A stretch of 64,000 nt of DNA from the NCBI GenBank assembly GCA_026075535.2, contig AP026538.1, positions 17,244,337 through 17,308,336 on the forward strand, read 5' to 3'. The stretch is from Tricholoma matsutake (Eukaryota; Basidiomycota; Agaricomycetes; Agaricales; Tricholomataceae). The notes beneath the pieces are model-generated. The model was not told where the DNA came from. It was given only the letters and a program-made list of their open reading frames with translations, and did no database searches. Positions 31,640 to 43,500 of this stretch are shown piece after piece. Position 1 is the first letter of the stretch; every line of letters begins with the position of its first letter. The position numbers were made by a program, and so were the translations under genes.

Positions 31640-32900
31640 CCGTCAACAACTTGGCGAGCGTAGACATGGGTGACACCAGTGTACGAGTCATGCGACGCAG
31701 CATTTTATTTGTCGACTTTCCGGTGGCTTGAGGGAGACAGATAAATATTCTCCGTTGAGTGTTAGTTAGTGCTATCATAGACAGAGGCTGTTGAGCCTTT
31801 TGGGAAGTCCCAACATTGAATCCGGTGATGGTACAAAATACGGTGGTGGTGAAGACCGTAGTGGTGGTACGGCCCTTGAATGCGATAGTGCGGTTAGTTC
31901 GGAGGGACAGAATGTACCTGTTGGTAATGATGAAGTAGCAGAGCGTTCTGATGTGCATTCTGCTGTTGAATGTGATATAGATAGCGCTGGCGCTCATGTT
32001 CGAGGCACTGCTTGTTACTCCCTCCCACTTTCTCTGCTTCACGGTCACACTTATCCCACTCTTTAAGAACCACCATGTCGCTCTCTATGAACCTCAAGAC
32101 TAGAAACTGACTCTCCTGTGAGCGGCTGCCTGTCCACATCCCTGATGGTGAAAGTCAGGAATGATGTCTGCCACCTCCACATAGGGAATATTCTTATAGT
32201 GGATGTTAGAGTAGCAGTGGCAGGTGCAGATGAAATTGGATTGCTCTGTTATCCTCCTACCAAAGAAGTATGATTAGCATCTAGGATCTGATTAATGGCT
32301 ATGGTAGGTGGCCTACGCATGTCATACATCCTCCCTCTCTCCCGTGGATGGAAGACAAGGTCGAGAGTCACCATGACCCGGTATCTCTGCCATAGACAAC
32401 ATAGAGAGGGAGGAGTACATAGGATGTCAATTTCATTTGCCGTTGTGGGCGAAGTAGCGAAAGAATGCCTGTGTCAGAACCCACTTCCTTGTCATCTTAC
32501 TCCGTATTGACATTCTCGTGGTAAATGATATCATTGTCTCCAACAACATCTATGTCTTGATAACAATTTGCAGCCACCTTAGTAGCTGGAGCTCCTCCTC
32601 AACCCCAGCAGCACTGCATTCAGGTTCAGACTGAGATGGAAGTGGAAGTCAATAGGTATGCAGTAGGGCTCTATGCAGAGGCATGCGCCGGCATACTCTA
32701 CGCTGAGGATATATCACACACACTCAGCTTCTGCCACCTGAGCATCACCAGGAGCGCTAACATGCCATGCGCAGTGTACTCCACCAATGCAGCCACAACA
32801 AACTTTGTCCAACACCAACATCACATGTCTTACGGCACCCAATGCCAAGTGAGATGGGGAGTGAGATATAAGATGTAAACAGCAAGTCAAAAACATTGTG
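31640..32900. other. Non-satellite block inside array A
   Basis: About 1.26 kb without monomer sequence. On the plus strand a frame near 31620-31740 reads ISDLKAVNNLASVDMGD and later hydrophobic stretches occur, broken by stops. No family recognised; either a gene fragment or an inserted element. Confidence 0.4.
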
Positions 32901-34002
32901 GATCAATGCACTAAACTCAACACATCGGCATAAGGTTTCGATCCCGCGATTGTGTGAATCTGTTGGTAGGAATTTGGAAATCTTCAGTTGAAAAACCTGA
33001 CATAAACGCAGACGGCGTGAGGGGTTTGAGAATGCTGTGACGGCCAGAGCTGGGGAGTAGGAATGCAACACAATTGTCCCAAGAAAAACACGAGTTGCCT
33101 GCCACCAAAGGGGATCGATAGCAGTCATTGCACCTGGAGGAGATAATGAGAAACAGCTTGCTGAGCGAATATGAACTGACTTACCACATAGTCAGACATA
33201 ACCCATAACTAATAATCGCCCCCAGCAGATAACCAGACTAGCAACCAAGAGGCAAACTCGTCAAAAGTAGAAAAGAACAGGTGCCAATGAGGGCACCTAG
33301 AAAGCCAGTCAGATTGCCAGTGGGTATGACATGGAGAATATGACACAATCGTCACAAGAAAAACACTGGTTGCCTGGCGCAAAAGGGGATGGATACCAGC
33401 TTGCAGATGTAGGTCCCAAACTCAACGCATATCAGTGTGAGGTTTTTGCAAATTGTTGCAGCTAAGCAGGACTTTGTACATTGCATACTTGGAAGTACCA
33501 CCATGATGTTCAACTTGCAGTACTCAATGCTCAACGGCGTGAGGGATTTGCATGTGCTATGACCGCCGGGACTTCGGAGTAAGAATATGACAGTCTTCGC
33601 AAGAAAAACAAGAGTGGATCCATAGTAGTCATTGAAACTGGAGGAGATAATGAGAAACAGCTTGCTGAGTGAAGATAAACTGACTTACCACGAAGTCAGA
33701 CATAACCAAAGCTGATAATCTCCCCCAGCAGATATCATCCACTAACAACCAGAGGCAAATTCGACAAAGTAAACTAGCGTGGTTGCAGAGTAGAAAAGAA
33801 CGAGGGGAAAGGATAGCCTCTGGAAAGCGAGCCACAACTTGCCTGGCGCCGAAGGGGATGGATAACATCTTGTAGATGTAGTCCCAAACTCAACGCATAT
33901 CAGCATGAGGCTTGCATATACTGGAACTGGCAGAACTACCATGATGTTCTCCTTGCAGTGCTCAACGCTCAACGGCGTGAGGGGTTTGAAGGAGTTGTGA
34001 CA

Positions 34003-34137
34003 GCCATTGCCAGATTGTTGAACACCAAGGGAGGGATGATCGATGATCGATGATGAGCGATGTTGATGAGCATATCTGATGTCTAACCGGCCCTAAAGAC
34101 TTGGGCAAATTTGTATAGTTTCATCCACAACTCCTTC
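34003..34137. repeat. Unique core of palindrome A
   Basis: Contains the GATGATCGATGATCGATGATG motif shortened by one base to a 20-mer family, CGGCCCTAAAGACTTGGGCA and ACTATACAAA (complement). It recurs as a reverse complement at 49004-49140 in palindrome B, flanked in both places by inverted satellite monomers. Confidence 0.88.
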
Positions 34138-35680
34138 AAAGTTCAAACCCCTCATGCCATTGAGCGTTGAGCACTGCAAGGAGAACATCATGGTAGTTCT
34201 GCCAGTTCCAGTATATGCAAGCTTCACGCTGATATGCGTTGAGTTTCCCTCGGTGTTCAACAATCTGGCAACGGCTGTCACAACTCCTTCAAACCCCTCA
34301 CGCCGTGGAGCGTTGAGCACCAGAACACAATTCTTCCACCTCAAGTTCTTGGAACCATGATGAAGTCCTGCTTGTTGTGACACTGTAACAGTTTGCAAAT
34401 CTCACGTGGACCTGCATTGAGCTTGGGACCTGCATCTACAAGGTGCCTTTGGCAACAGGCAGGTTTTGTGTTTCTTGTGATAATTGTGTGGTATTCTTAC
34501 CCTTGGTGATTACAGTACGCTCAAACCCCTCACACCATTGAGCGTTGAGCACCACAAGTAGACCATCACAGTAGTTCTGCCATCTCAAGTTTTTACAAGT
34601 ATGCAACCAATGAAGTCCCAGTTACTGTGAGGCTGCAACAGTTGTTAAATATCACGCTATACGTGTTGAGTTTGGGACCTGCTGTTATCGAGATTTTGGC
34701 GGCAGGCAAGTCTTGTTTTTCTTCTAATAATTGCATCGCATTCTTATACTCATGTTCTGGTGGTTACAGTATATTCAAACCCCTTCTGCGCCATTGAGCA
34801 TTGAGCACCATGAGTAGAACGTCACCGTGGTGCTTCCATTTGAAGTTTTGCCAAGTGTAGTCCTTCCACCCCCAAGCCCTGGCGGTTACAGCAAGCTCAA
34901 ACCCTCATGCCCTTGAGCATTGAGCACCACAAGTAGAGTTCTTCCTAATATGCAAGCCTCACGCTGATCTGCATTGAGTTTGGTACCAACATCTACAAGC
35001 TGTTATCCATCCCCTTCGGTGCCAGGCAACTCTTGTTTTTCTTGCAATGATTGTGTCATATTCTTGTCCCAAGTCCCTGCACTTACAGCATGCTGAAACC
35101 CCTCACACCATTGAGCATTGAGCACCAGAACACAAATCTTCCACCTCAAGTTCTTGCAACCATGATGAAGTCCTGCTTGTTGTGATGCTGTAACAGTTTG
35201 CAAATCTCACGCGGACATGCGTTGAGCTTGGGACCTGCGTCTACAAGGTGTTATCGAGACCCTTTGGCGACAGGCAGGTTTTGTTTTTCTTGTGATAATT
35301 CTTACCCTTGACAATTACAGTACATTCAAACCCCTTGAGCATTGAGCACCGCAAGGAGAACACCATGGTAGTTCTGCCATTTCCAGGATATACAAGCCTC
35401 ACGCTGATATGCATTGAGTTTGGGAGCTACATCTACCTCATGTTCATGCAAGTATGAAGTCCTGCTTGTTGTGATGCTGTAACAGTTTGCCCAACATGCA
35501 TTGAGCTTGGGACCTGCATCTACTACAAGATGTTACCGAGACCCTTTGGCAACCGGCAGGTTCTGTTTTTCTTGTGATAATTGTGTGGTATTGTTACTGG
35601 GCGATTACAGTATGTTCAAACCCCTCACACTGTTGAGCATTGAGCACCAGAACACAAATCTTCCACCTCATATATCTGAT

Positions 35681-37002
35681 ATGAGTTCCAATTCAACACT
35701 CGATTCTCGTCTTTTTTCCACTTCCCGTTTACTCAGCATCCAAGGCTACAACCACCTGCCACTAGTCGATGATACCCTTTGTTTCAATCTGCCCCGATTT
35801 CGCCAAAATTCAGGTTGACTGGTGGCTGTTGGGCACCGTGTTTGGGAACTGTGGTATCCTAATTCTGCCCAAGTTATGTTCTATCCTGGAGTTCCTCCCA
35901 CAGATTTCCCGTTAGTGTGTCCTTCAGATGAGATGCAGCAAAGATATGATGGTCATCTGGGCAGGTATGACTATACAGTCTCACCACAACTGCTGTCTGC
36001 ACAACACCCATGGTGCATATTTATCCTGCGACAGGAGTTGGGCTTCAAGCAACAGTCTGAGTATCCACAATTTGCCCTCTTGCACCAGAATTGGTGGAGT
36101 ACATCCTCAGAGGAAGGGTTCATTTCTATGGAATGGATAGACACTTTGATGTTTCGACTGAACTGCCTCGATGCCGAGATGTCAAGTTGCTCAGAACTCA
36201 CGGCTTGTCCAGCGGATCTATGGGAGAGTCGACTGTTATCCCCTTCGGTTGACAAGGTTGTCACCCTGAGACGCATCCGATCTTTTGCTATCACTGTTGA
36301 TTGCATTGCCTGGCTCCATCATTCAATCAAAGATCGCTGCCTGGCTCATCATGGCAAGGTTGGTTTTGGCTGACCCGGTGACATTGGATATGGTGCAGAA
36401 GGGAACCATTCCACCTGCGTGTGAGGATTATATTGGGGCATGGCTTAACGGTTCAGATGAACATGATGCTATATGGGTGATGGGCAAAGGCATGCCCTGT
36501 TTTGTGCCTACTCATCATGCCATCATGAAATCAGGTGCCAGAATTTAGTTTTACGTGGGCTGTCAAATGGTTGTGCTGGTAGTGTTTGAGTCTTTCCATC
36601 ACTATGGACGAGAACCCAGGCTTTACATACGGCTCCTTGCATGGCAGCTCAGTGCCTTAATCACATTGCTCATCAGCCTCCATATTGACATGCCTTGCCT
36701 TTCGGACAGCCTGAGCCTCAAGCCCAGCGACTTGCAGATGTTGACAAGATATGCGCAGTGAGAGAACCCACCAACCACCTTCCACCTCCACTGCTGCCAG
36801 ATCACAGGACCAAGGGCTTGTTGAAGACATTTTCAGTGACTTCTATCTCCGAGTTCTTGTCTGTGCAGCGACACTCACCTGGGAAACCAATCTTCCTTCC
36901 TGCAGGATGGTGGGTCTTTTGTCTCAGGATGTCCCGCTAATGCTTAAACGGGCTGGGCATTTGCAGCATGACACCTGCAGAGAAGGGATAATCAATTCTT
37001 AG
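35681..37002 (+). pseudogene. Paralogue fragment of the 20.8-24.5 kb gene
   Basis: Starts at ATG 35681 (MSSNSTLDSRLFSTSRLLS), only a few bases after the satellite array ends. The frame continues through one TGA (35816-35818) to 36373, with VWELWYPNSAQVMFYPGVP, RYDGHLGRYDYTV and ALLHQNWWSTSSEEG. After a frame change near 36300-36373 comes DYIGAWLNGSDEHDAIWVMG with GMPCFVPTHHA, the same block as GVWLNGA...GIWLL in the minus-strand gene. Later helical segments (LLAWQLSALITLLISLHIDM) run to about 37002. The visible homology is to the N-terminal and central part only. No function known. Confidence 0.6.
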
Positions 37003-38269
37003 CAATCTGCAACACCTCTGTGTGCACCTGCTCGAGCCACCCCCAGGCTGCGAATTCAACCTAGAAACTCTACCTGTCGATATGGGTGGCGCCAAAGGTG
37101 CTAGAAGGTCTGAGTGAGAAACCTGTTTTGGCAATGATGACTGCCCATCGTGCCGTGGATACCTTGCCAATGACTGGGAGAAAGTAATATGTAACTTTTG
37201 TTGCGCATTATTCTCTGGAGATGTCCCAAATTCATCAAACGCTATGCAATATGTGAGTATTGAGTATGTAATACTTTGACGCGAGTATGGCCATTTTAGG
37301 AGTTACTTTCTGCTCATCCAATCTTGCACTGTCACTTGCAATGGCATTGGCACAAATTATGTGGAATGGCCTCTATGCTTCTCGGCCGGGTAAACGGGCT
37401 TTCGCAGAGGAGCAAATCCAGGCCCATTACTTGAGGTTTATATCTATACTGGGCATGGCCAATCGTGCAAGCGTTAGGTATGTAACTTACACTTTTCTCT
37501 CCCATTTTGTGCTTGAATATCTCCAGGCCTACGGGCTGGCACGGGGAAAGTGGCAACATGCTAGAAGGCGGTCATATAACTGTTGATTTTTGACTTCCCA
37601 GTGACCAACATTTGACCACCCAACATGTATACCAGATTGATGATGCGTACTGATGGGAGGACTTGAGCGGTGGTGGTAGGGGAAAGACAAACTCGGCGGA
37701 TGTTTTGCAGACAGCGGGAGGACTTGGGCACCAGTGGCAGGGGAAAAAAGACAAACTTGCCGGATGCTTTGCGGACGGTGGGGTGGTGGTAAGTGGACAT
37801 CAGGCGACTGCCTTTTTCGATGTTTTGGACACAACTATATGTTCTCGATGTATCTTGCTGTTTGTTTATGTGCCATTGCTTATGTTCTACCATGTCAGTT
37901 TCTTTTGTTGTGTTTTCCATGTACTTAGATTTGTCTTTGCTTTGGACAGACCAGAACGCGACTTCTCTGTGTGCCAGGTACTCGACGCAGGCGACGTTGG
38001 GCATGAGCGGTGTCATCAGCTCCTTATAGTATGTCTATCTATCTTTCCCTCCCTTACCACCTGATAAGCCACCTTCATCACAGACCAAAGCCTGTCCAGG
38101 CTGGCAGCGTGCAGAGGTCAGACCACCGAGTCTATGTACAGCGTGGGGTTGGTGTTCGTCATCTACAAGTAACTCATGAGTCCAACAATGCAATCTCAGC
38201 CTCTGTTGATTAAATTCACCAGGATCATGTCCGTTTTTTGCCTATCATCATGTCTTTTCCATTGTTCTA
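37003..38269. other. Mostly non-coding; possible 5' remnants of the ABC gene
   Basis: A helical plus-strand frame lies at 37287-37586 (ALSLAMALAQIMWNGLYASR) without family assignment. A tandem repeat at 37653-37781 is listed separately. From about 37830 hydrophobic frames may be decayed N-terminal membrane segments of the ABC transporter. Confidence 0.4.
37653..37781. repeat. Two 64-bp tandem units
   Basis: Two units beginning GGGAGGACTTG at 37653 and 37717, both with AGGGGAAA...GACAAACT...GGATG-TTTGC. They differ by substitutions and a 1-2 bp indel. Confidence 0.8.
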
Positions 38270-40440
38270 ATTGATCTTGATGGTCGAATATAGGTGCTCG
38301 ACACTTCTACATTGTATATTTTCTACGAACTCACTGGATCTCATGTATGTATCGTTTGTTACTGAGTCACAGAATCTGAAGCTCACTTGTATACTTTCTG
38401 TGCAGTCTGGATTTTGTCCTTACATTTGTCAGTGCCATCTTCAACTATGCAGGGCCTTTCTTTCTTAGGCAAGTTCTGACTTCCTCCCATCACATTCCAC
38501 ACCTAACCCCTCACTGTACCTTCCTCCAGACGCATCCTTGACGCCGTTGATCTCAAATCGCCCACGCCCGAAAGCAAAGCAAAAGCATACATATATGCCT
38601 TCCTCATTCATATGTTCACTGGTCAAGGTCTCACCCCCTTTCTTTCGCTCTTCATCCACAGCTAATATCTCCTTCCATTCTAGGCACAAGCAGACTTACA
38701 GCACCTCTGGTTCGGGCGGCATGCCTGTACGCGGATACGGAGTGAGCTGATGGCAAGTATATATGACAAGGCGCTGAAGAGCAAGGACTATTCAGGGATT
38801 GTGGATAAGGAGAAGGAGAAATCGAAAATGGGCACAGGGGTGGGAGGTGAAGGTGAGGATCTTAATTCTACTGCAACTCATAAGTATTTCTGGCCTCGAG
38901 CTTAGGTTATGAAACTGATATATGTTTGTTTTGTCACAGCGAAGGAGAAGAAGAAAGAGGAGAAGGAAAGGAAGGAGAGTAAGAAGGAGGAGCAGAAGGC
39001 GAGGGAGAAAGCGGATGACCCTAAGGCAGGTGCTGATGTCGAGAAAATTGTGAATCTGATGACCGGAGACGCTAATAAGGTAAATCACTATTTCGTGTTT
39101 GGGTAACTTGGGTTCTTGGATCACTGATCCTGTGAATAGATATCGCAAATGGTGTCAGGGTTGTATTTCCTTTATGGTATGTATGACACCTTGATGGGCT
39201 GCAATGTACGCTGAGATGCACTTGTTTGAATCCAATAGCACTGTTTGAGATCGTGATATCTTCCTATTCCAGTGGGGTTTCCATTTTGTCTGTATATTAA
39301 TTGGGCTAGCCCTTCCAGACTTCTCAGATGGAGTGCCTTTGCGGGATTTGTGGTGCTGCTTGCAGGGTGGCCATTGAACAGCTTCATTGCACGACGTAGC
39401 ATTCGGATTCAAAAAGGTTTGCTTGCAGCCAGAGATAAGCGGATGGGGGTGTTGAATGAGTTAATTGGATCTGTGGGTTCACTAGCTTTCCATCTGACAT
39501 TCTTTGTTCATTGTCTTTTGTAGGTCAAGTTCATCAAGTTCTTCGTGTGGGAGGAACGATCAATTGAGCATGCACTGGATGCAAGGGAGCATGAGATGAA
39601 GTGGATGACCAAATGTTGGTCGTGTCACTGTTGTTCCTGCTTGTCCCTGAGTTATTGTTGCGATTTCTAGCTCATATGAATTCGGTGTTGTTCTACCTGT
39701 CGTGGACATGTGCCCCAATATTGGTGTCGATCATCTCGTTCTTTGCGTACATGATGCAGGGGAAGGAGTTGACTGTTAGCATTGCATTTACGGTCAGCAA
39801 TTCATGTTCTGGTGGTTGTACAATATGCTGATGATTTGTATTGGGGCAGTCAATTGCATTGTCCAATATGATCAGGTATGCAGGTCTGCTGTTCGGGGTT
39901 CCATGGAGTTTTACTCAATATCCCTAGGCACCACTGAACGTCATCCCTATGTGCACTATCCATTTTACTGCTGTGATCATCAACACAACCTAATGGATAC
40001 CCTACTTTTAGACCGGCATTGCCCTAAATCACATCGCAGTGTACCTCAATGAAGATGAAGTCTCCTCCGAAGTCTCTTCTCTCAAGAGTGATGGCCTCTC
40101 CTCTCCTACCCCCACAGTAGATGAGGGCCTCGGCCTAGAGAATGCGTCCTTTAAAGCAATATCAGGTTCCCTGAGGGTCAGCTTTCTGTGATCACAGGCC
40201 CAATGGCGTCTGGAAAGACTGCACTCCTTGTATGTTGTCTCATTTTATAATCTGTTCTTGTGCTAAAGTAGGTTGAGTAGATGGGGCTCTTGGGCGAGAT
40301 GACGCTGCTCCCGGGTGGACGAATCATCCTGTCAAAGGTCCCTAGCAGTGTGGATGAATTTGGACACATGCATACTATATTGTATGCAGCGCAGTCGCTG
40401 TGCCTCCGGCACCAGTCCATATTATGGATACTATACCTAC
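38270..40440 (+). pseudogene. ABCC/MRP-type ABC transporter fragment, truncated after the Q-loop
   Basis: ABCC proteins export conjugates and drugs across membranes using ATP. In order: a membrane segment SLDFVLTFVSAIFNYAGPFF, RILDAVDL, LMASIYDKALKSKDYSGIVD, a Lys/Glu-rich linker, GADVEKIVNLMTGDAN, RWSAFAGFVVLLAGWPLNSF, RRSIRIQKGLLAARDKRMG, VKFIKFFVWEERSIEHALDA, and SWTCAPILVSIISFFAYMMQ. Walker A of the first nucleotide-binding domain is ITGPMASGKTALL at about 40193. After a short intron the Q-loop region YAAQSLCLRHQSI ends near 40425. The signature motif, Walker B and the whole second half are absent. Several short GT-AG introns are kept, so the copy arose by DNA duplication rather than from mRNA. 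Stops and frameshifts make it dead. Confidence 0.87.
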
Positions 40441-40574
40441 AAAAAAGAAACATATAATGCAGGTGAATTTGATTGTACACTGTGGTCCACCACTTCCCAT
40501 GATCTGATAACACAGAGAAAATCTGCGGTTCCCTAGACCTATGGATGTCAAGATCTGGGTAATCACTGATAATC

Positions 40575-43500
40575 CTAATGCATGTAGGTTAGGAATGCTG
40601 TGAGGTATGACTTCAACTTACAGAAATCATGAGCTCCTGCCACTATAGGAAGCTCAATTGGCTCCCAAGCGCCCAGTTGTACTTGCTGAATCTCTGTCAG
40701 GGAATTGTACCATGTCTGGTTATAGAAATTGCATGGCAGGGCAGCAACTACCCTTTGGGAGCTAGCAGGTGGGTATTGTTCCTGGATACGAACATGTGGT
40801 CGAGCGCCAGGAAGGTGGCTCCCAAACTTGTTGGTCGTCTTACGGTTGGCGTCAATGTATTCTAGCAAAACCTTCACCTCCGAGCTGCGCCATTCTTTGG
40901 CTCGGATGGCATAGTTTTCACCATCACTCTCATCCGAGCTATTGCCACTGACCCCGAGGGTATCAACGAGAAGGTAAAGGATTTGCCAAGCGCTGTTTGG
41001 GTTTCCCTGAGCTCCTGCTTGGCAGATCGCCAGGCAGGAAGAATAAAGCTACAGGCCATCATAAGTATGGCATGACACTACGAATAAAAGTGAACCCACC
41101 CGTGACTGTCGTCCTCGAATTTGTTTCTGCTTTATCGAGTGTTTCTTCCGCTGAGTCATACGCGTTAGAACTTCTTCCTCAGTTTCACCATCACCCGCAA
41201 GGCTAGTGAGGAGAATCTTTCTCATAGTCTCAATCCGCTGAGTAAAGTAAGCACAAAGTTCATCTTGGTCTCCAGCCAACTGCGGTCACTTTTGAATGAA
41301 GTATTCCGCGAAGGAAGCCGCCAGCTGAGTATTCCAGGGGCTCTTGACAACATCCCAGTAGATTTGAAGAGGTGTCAGGGAGGGAGGACCTTGGGCACCA
41401 GTTAAGAATGCATCCACATCTTTGGGACTAACCAGGGTGTCGTTAACGACACTGGTGATCTCTGCATCCTGTTTAATGCCTAGTAGCTTGTGGATCTCAG
41501 TGCATGCAGCATTCTACAAAGATTATGTGAGCCAAGCAATGGTAGATTCTAGCTACAGTACTAACCATCATCTCCGTTCTAGTGCTACTGCGAATTGTGG
41601 AAGGAGTATTGGCTTTGAATTCCCCATGTCCCCTTACCTTTGATCTTTGGGGCACAGTGGAGTCACGCCGCCACTGCCCTTCCTCCATCTCCCTTCGGAT
41701 GTGTTTGACTTCACTGATAAGATAATTGAGCTGTGCGCCTACTTCTTCTACCCCAGAAGTGGTAGGTCCATTAGCTGGTATGTCAGAGGGGACACTGTGG
41801 GAAGACACAGTGGCACCATGAGGCGGTTGAGTAGAGGCAGGGTTGCTGTGACCACTTGAACTGGAGGAAGATCCATGTGACCCAGCCCCAGGCATAGCGA
41901 AACTGCCAATTGGGTGGAAAATGGGGGGGGGATTGGGGGCAACATGTTTCGGTCAAGATAATTGAGTTGTGCACCTACTTCTTCTACCCCAGAAGTGGTA
42001 GGTCAGTTAGCTGGTATGTCAGAGGGGATGCTGTGGGAAGACACAGTGGCACCATGAGGCGGTTGAGTAGAGGCAGGGTTGCTGTGGCCACTTGAACTGG
42101 AGGAAGATCCATGCAACCCAGCCCCAGGCATAGCGAAACTGCTGATTGGGTGGAAAATGGGGGGGGGGGGATTGGGGGCGACATGCTTCAGTCATGTACG
42201 GTGGTGGGACAGGGCTCACGAGTTGTGCCTGGCGGGCTTATGATCCCATTGGGTAGTAGCAGTGTTCTGGCTCTCCCCTGAGTTCCTGGTTGTAGAGATC
42301 ACATGTGCAAACGCTCTGACAGCGCTGTGTCCGCACCAAAAGGTCTTTTGAACTGAAGTGGGGGCCAAATTGTTTCGGTGTGGCTCTGGGTGTTCTGCAT
42401 CCAATTAGTTGATGGTCATCCCAAACCTTTGACCGCTCACCACAGTGGAGGGTAGTTGGAGCCTCTGCTGGTGTAGTGGGGTTGTCCTCTGGCTAATGTG
42501 AGCACGGTGCACCAAAAATTGTTGGACAGCTTACTGGCATTCTTGGAAGCACGAGGTGCTCAGGCCATTTACCAAGGGCCATTTCTGATAAAGGACTAGT
42601 ACTGGCATCCAGATCCATCCTCTCATCTGTGGCGTTAGATCCACTGGACCACTGCCCCTGTGGATTGTGCCCTGCCCGTAGGCGGGAAAGCTCCTCCAGC
42701 CGCTTGATTCACACCGTATCTATATTAGAATAAGACCAAAGTTTCAGAGATTGACTCACAGCTGTCTTCTGGCGTTCAAGCCCCAGCTCTTGCTTGACTG
42801 CCTCAAGCTGTTGTAGTATTGCTTGTTGGGCCTGCTGTGCTTCTAGCCCGTTTTGATGCGCTTGAGATGCTATGGCTTGGTCGAGGTCTGCTTTTGCCTT
42901 CTCTTCGAGTTCCCAGCGTAAGCTGTCCCATTGATTGGAAAGAGCTTGATTAAACCTGGCTTCATTGGCCAGGCACCAATTTTCCTACCCAATAAGCATA
43001 AGTAGACTGATGCACCAGTCAGGAGGTGCCTTACCTGCTCATCATCTTTCTGCTTAGCGAGCCTATCCTGCACATGCGCATCGCACTCCTCCTGAAGCGC
43101 TTCCATGGCCTGTCAATGCTGAGCAGATAGCCTCTCTATCGCTTGATTAATTCCAGTGGCCAGAGCTTCATCCTGTTGGGCCTTCATCGCACTGATCACT
43201 CTAGTCCTTTCCACGAGTTGCTGTTCCATGATATCGGCGTGGGCCACAGCCTCTCCCTGCATCACCTGGGCTTCTTTCATTCGAACAAAGTCTGACTCAA
43301 ATGCAGCACATCTCTCTTCCCACTCAGCAACGATACGAGGGAATTCATCGACTTGCTGCTTTGCATCTTGCGCTTCACTCCTGGCCTCTGCTAATTGATC
43401 CTCCAAAGCTCGGATGCAAGCACCAGCTTCCATCTTTACTCCTCTCAAGGCTTCTTCGTGAGCTCCTTTCGCATTATCCAGCTCTTCTAAAGCCTTCTCA

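Larger units (their letters stand above)
30935..35670. repeat. Satellite array A: about 250-bp monomers in palindromic arrangement
   Basis: Monomers share GTGCTCAACGCTCAATGGCG, GAGGGGTTTGAA, AGCTTGTAGATG-AGGTCCCAA, TATCACAAGAAAAACAAGA and a GCCTGGCGCCGAAGG-type box. They run in plus sense from about 30935 to 34010 and in minus sense from about 34138 to 35670, around a unique core at 34003-34137. Two monomer classes alternate (a GACAAGCAGGACTTCATCAT class and a GAGGCTTGCATA class). A second module of about 190 bp (GAGATAATGAGAAACAGC) occurs at 33140 and 33640. The non-satellite block 31640-32900 interrupts the array. Confidence 0.9.

Noticed and set aside
31455..32048. 197-codon minus-strand frame
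   Set aside because: It spans the junction of satellite sequence and the non-satellite block and has no motif; likely chance.
33841..33900. Possible tRNA genes in the satellite arrays
   Set aside because: No cloverleaf could be drawn around the conserved boxes; the CTCAACG motifs do not match A or B boxes.
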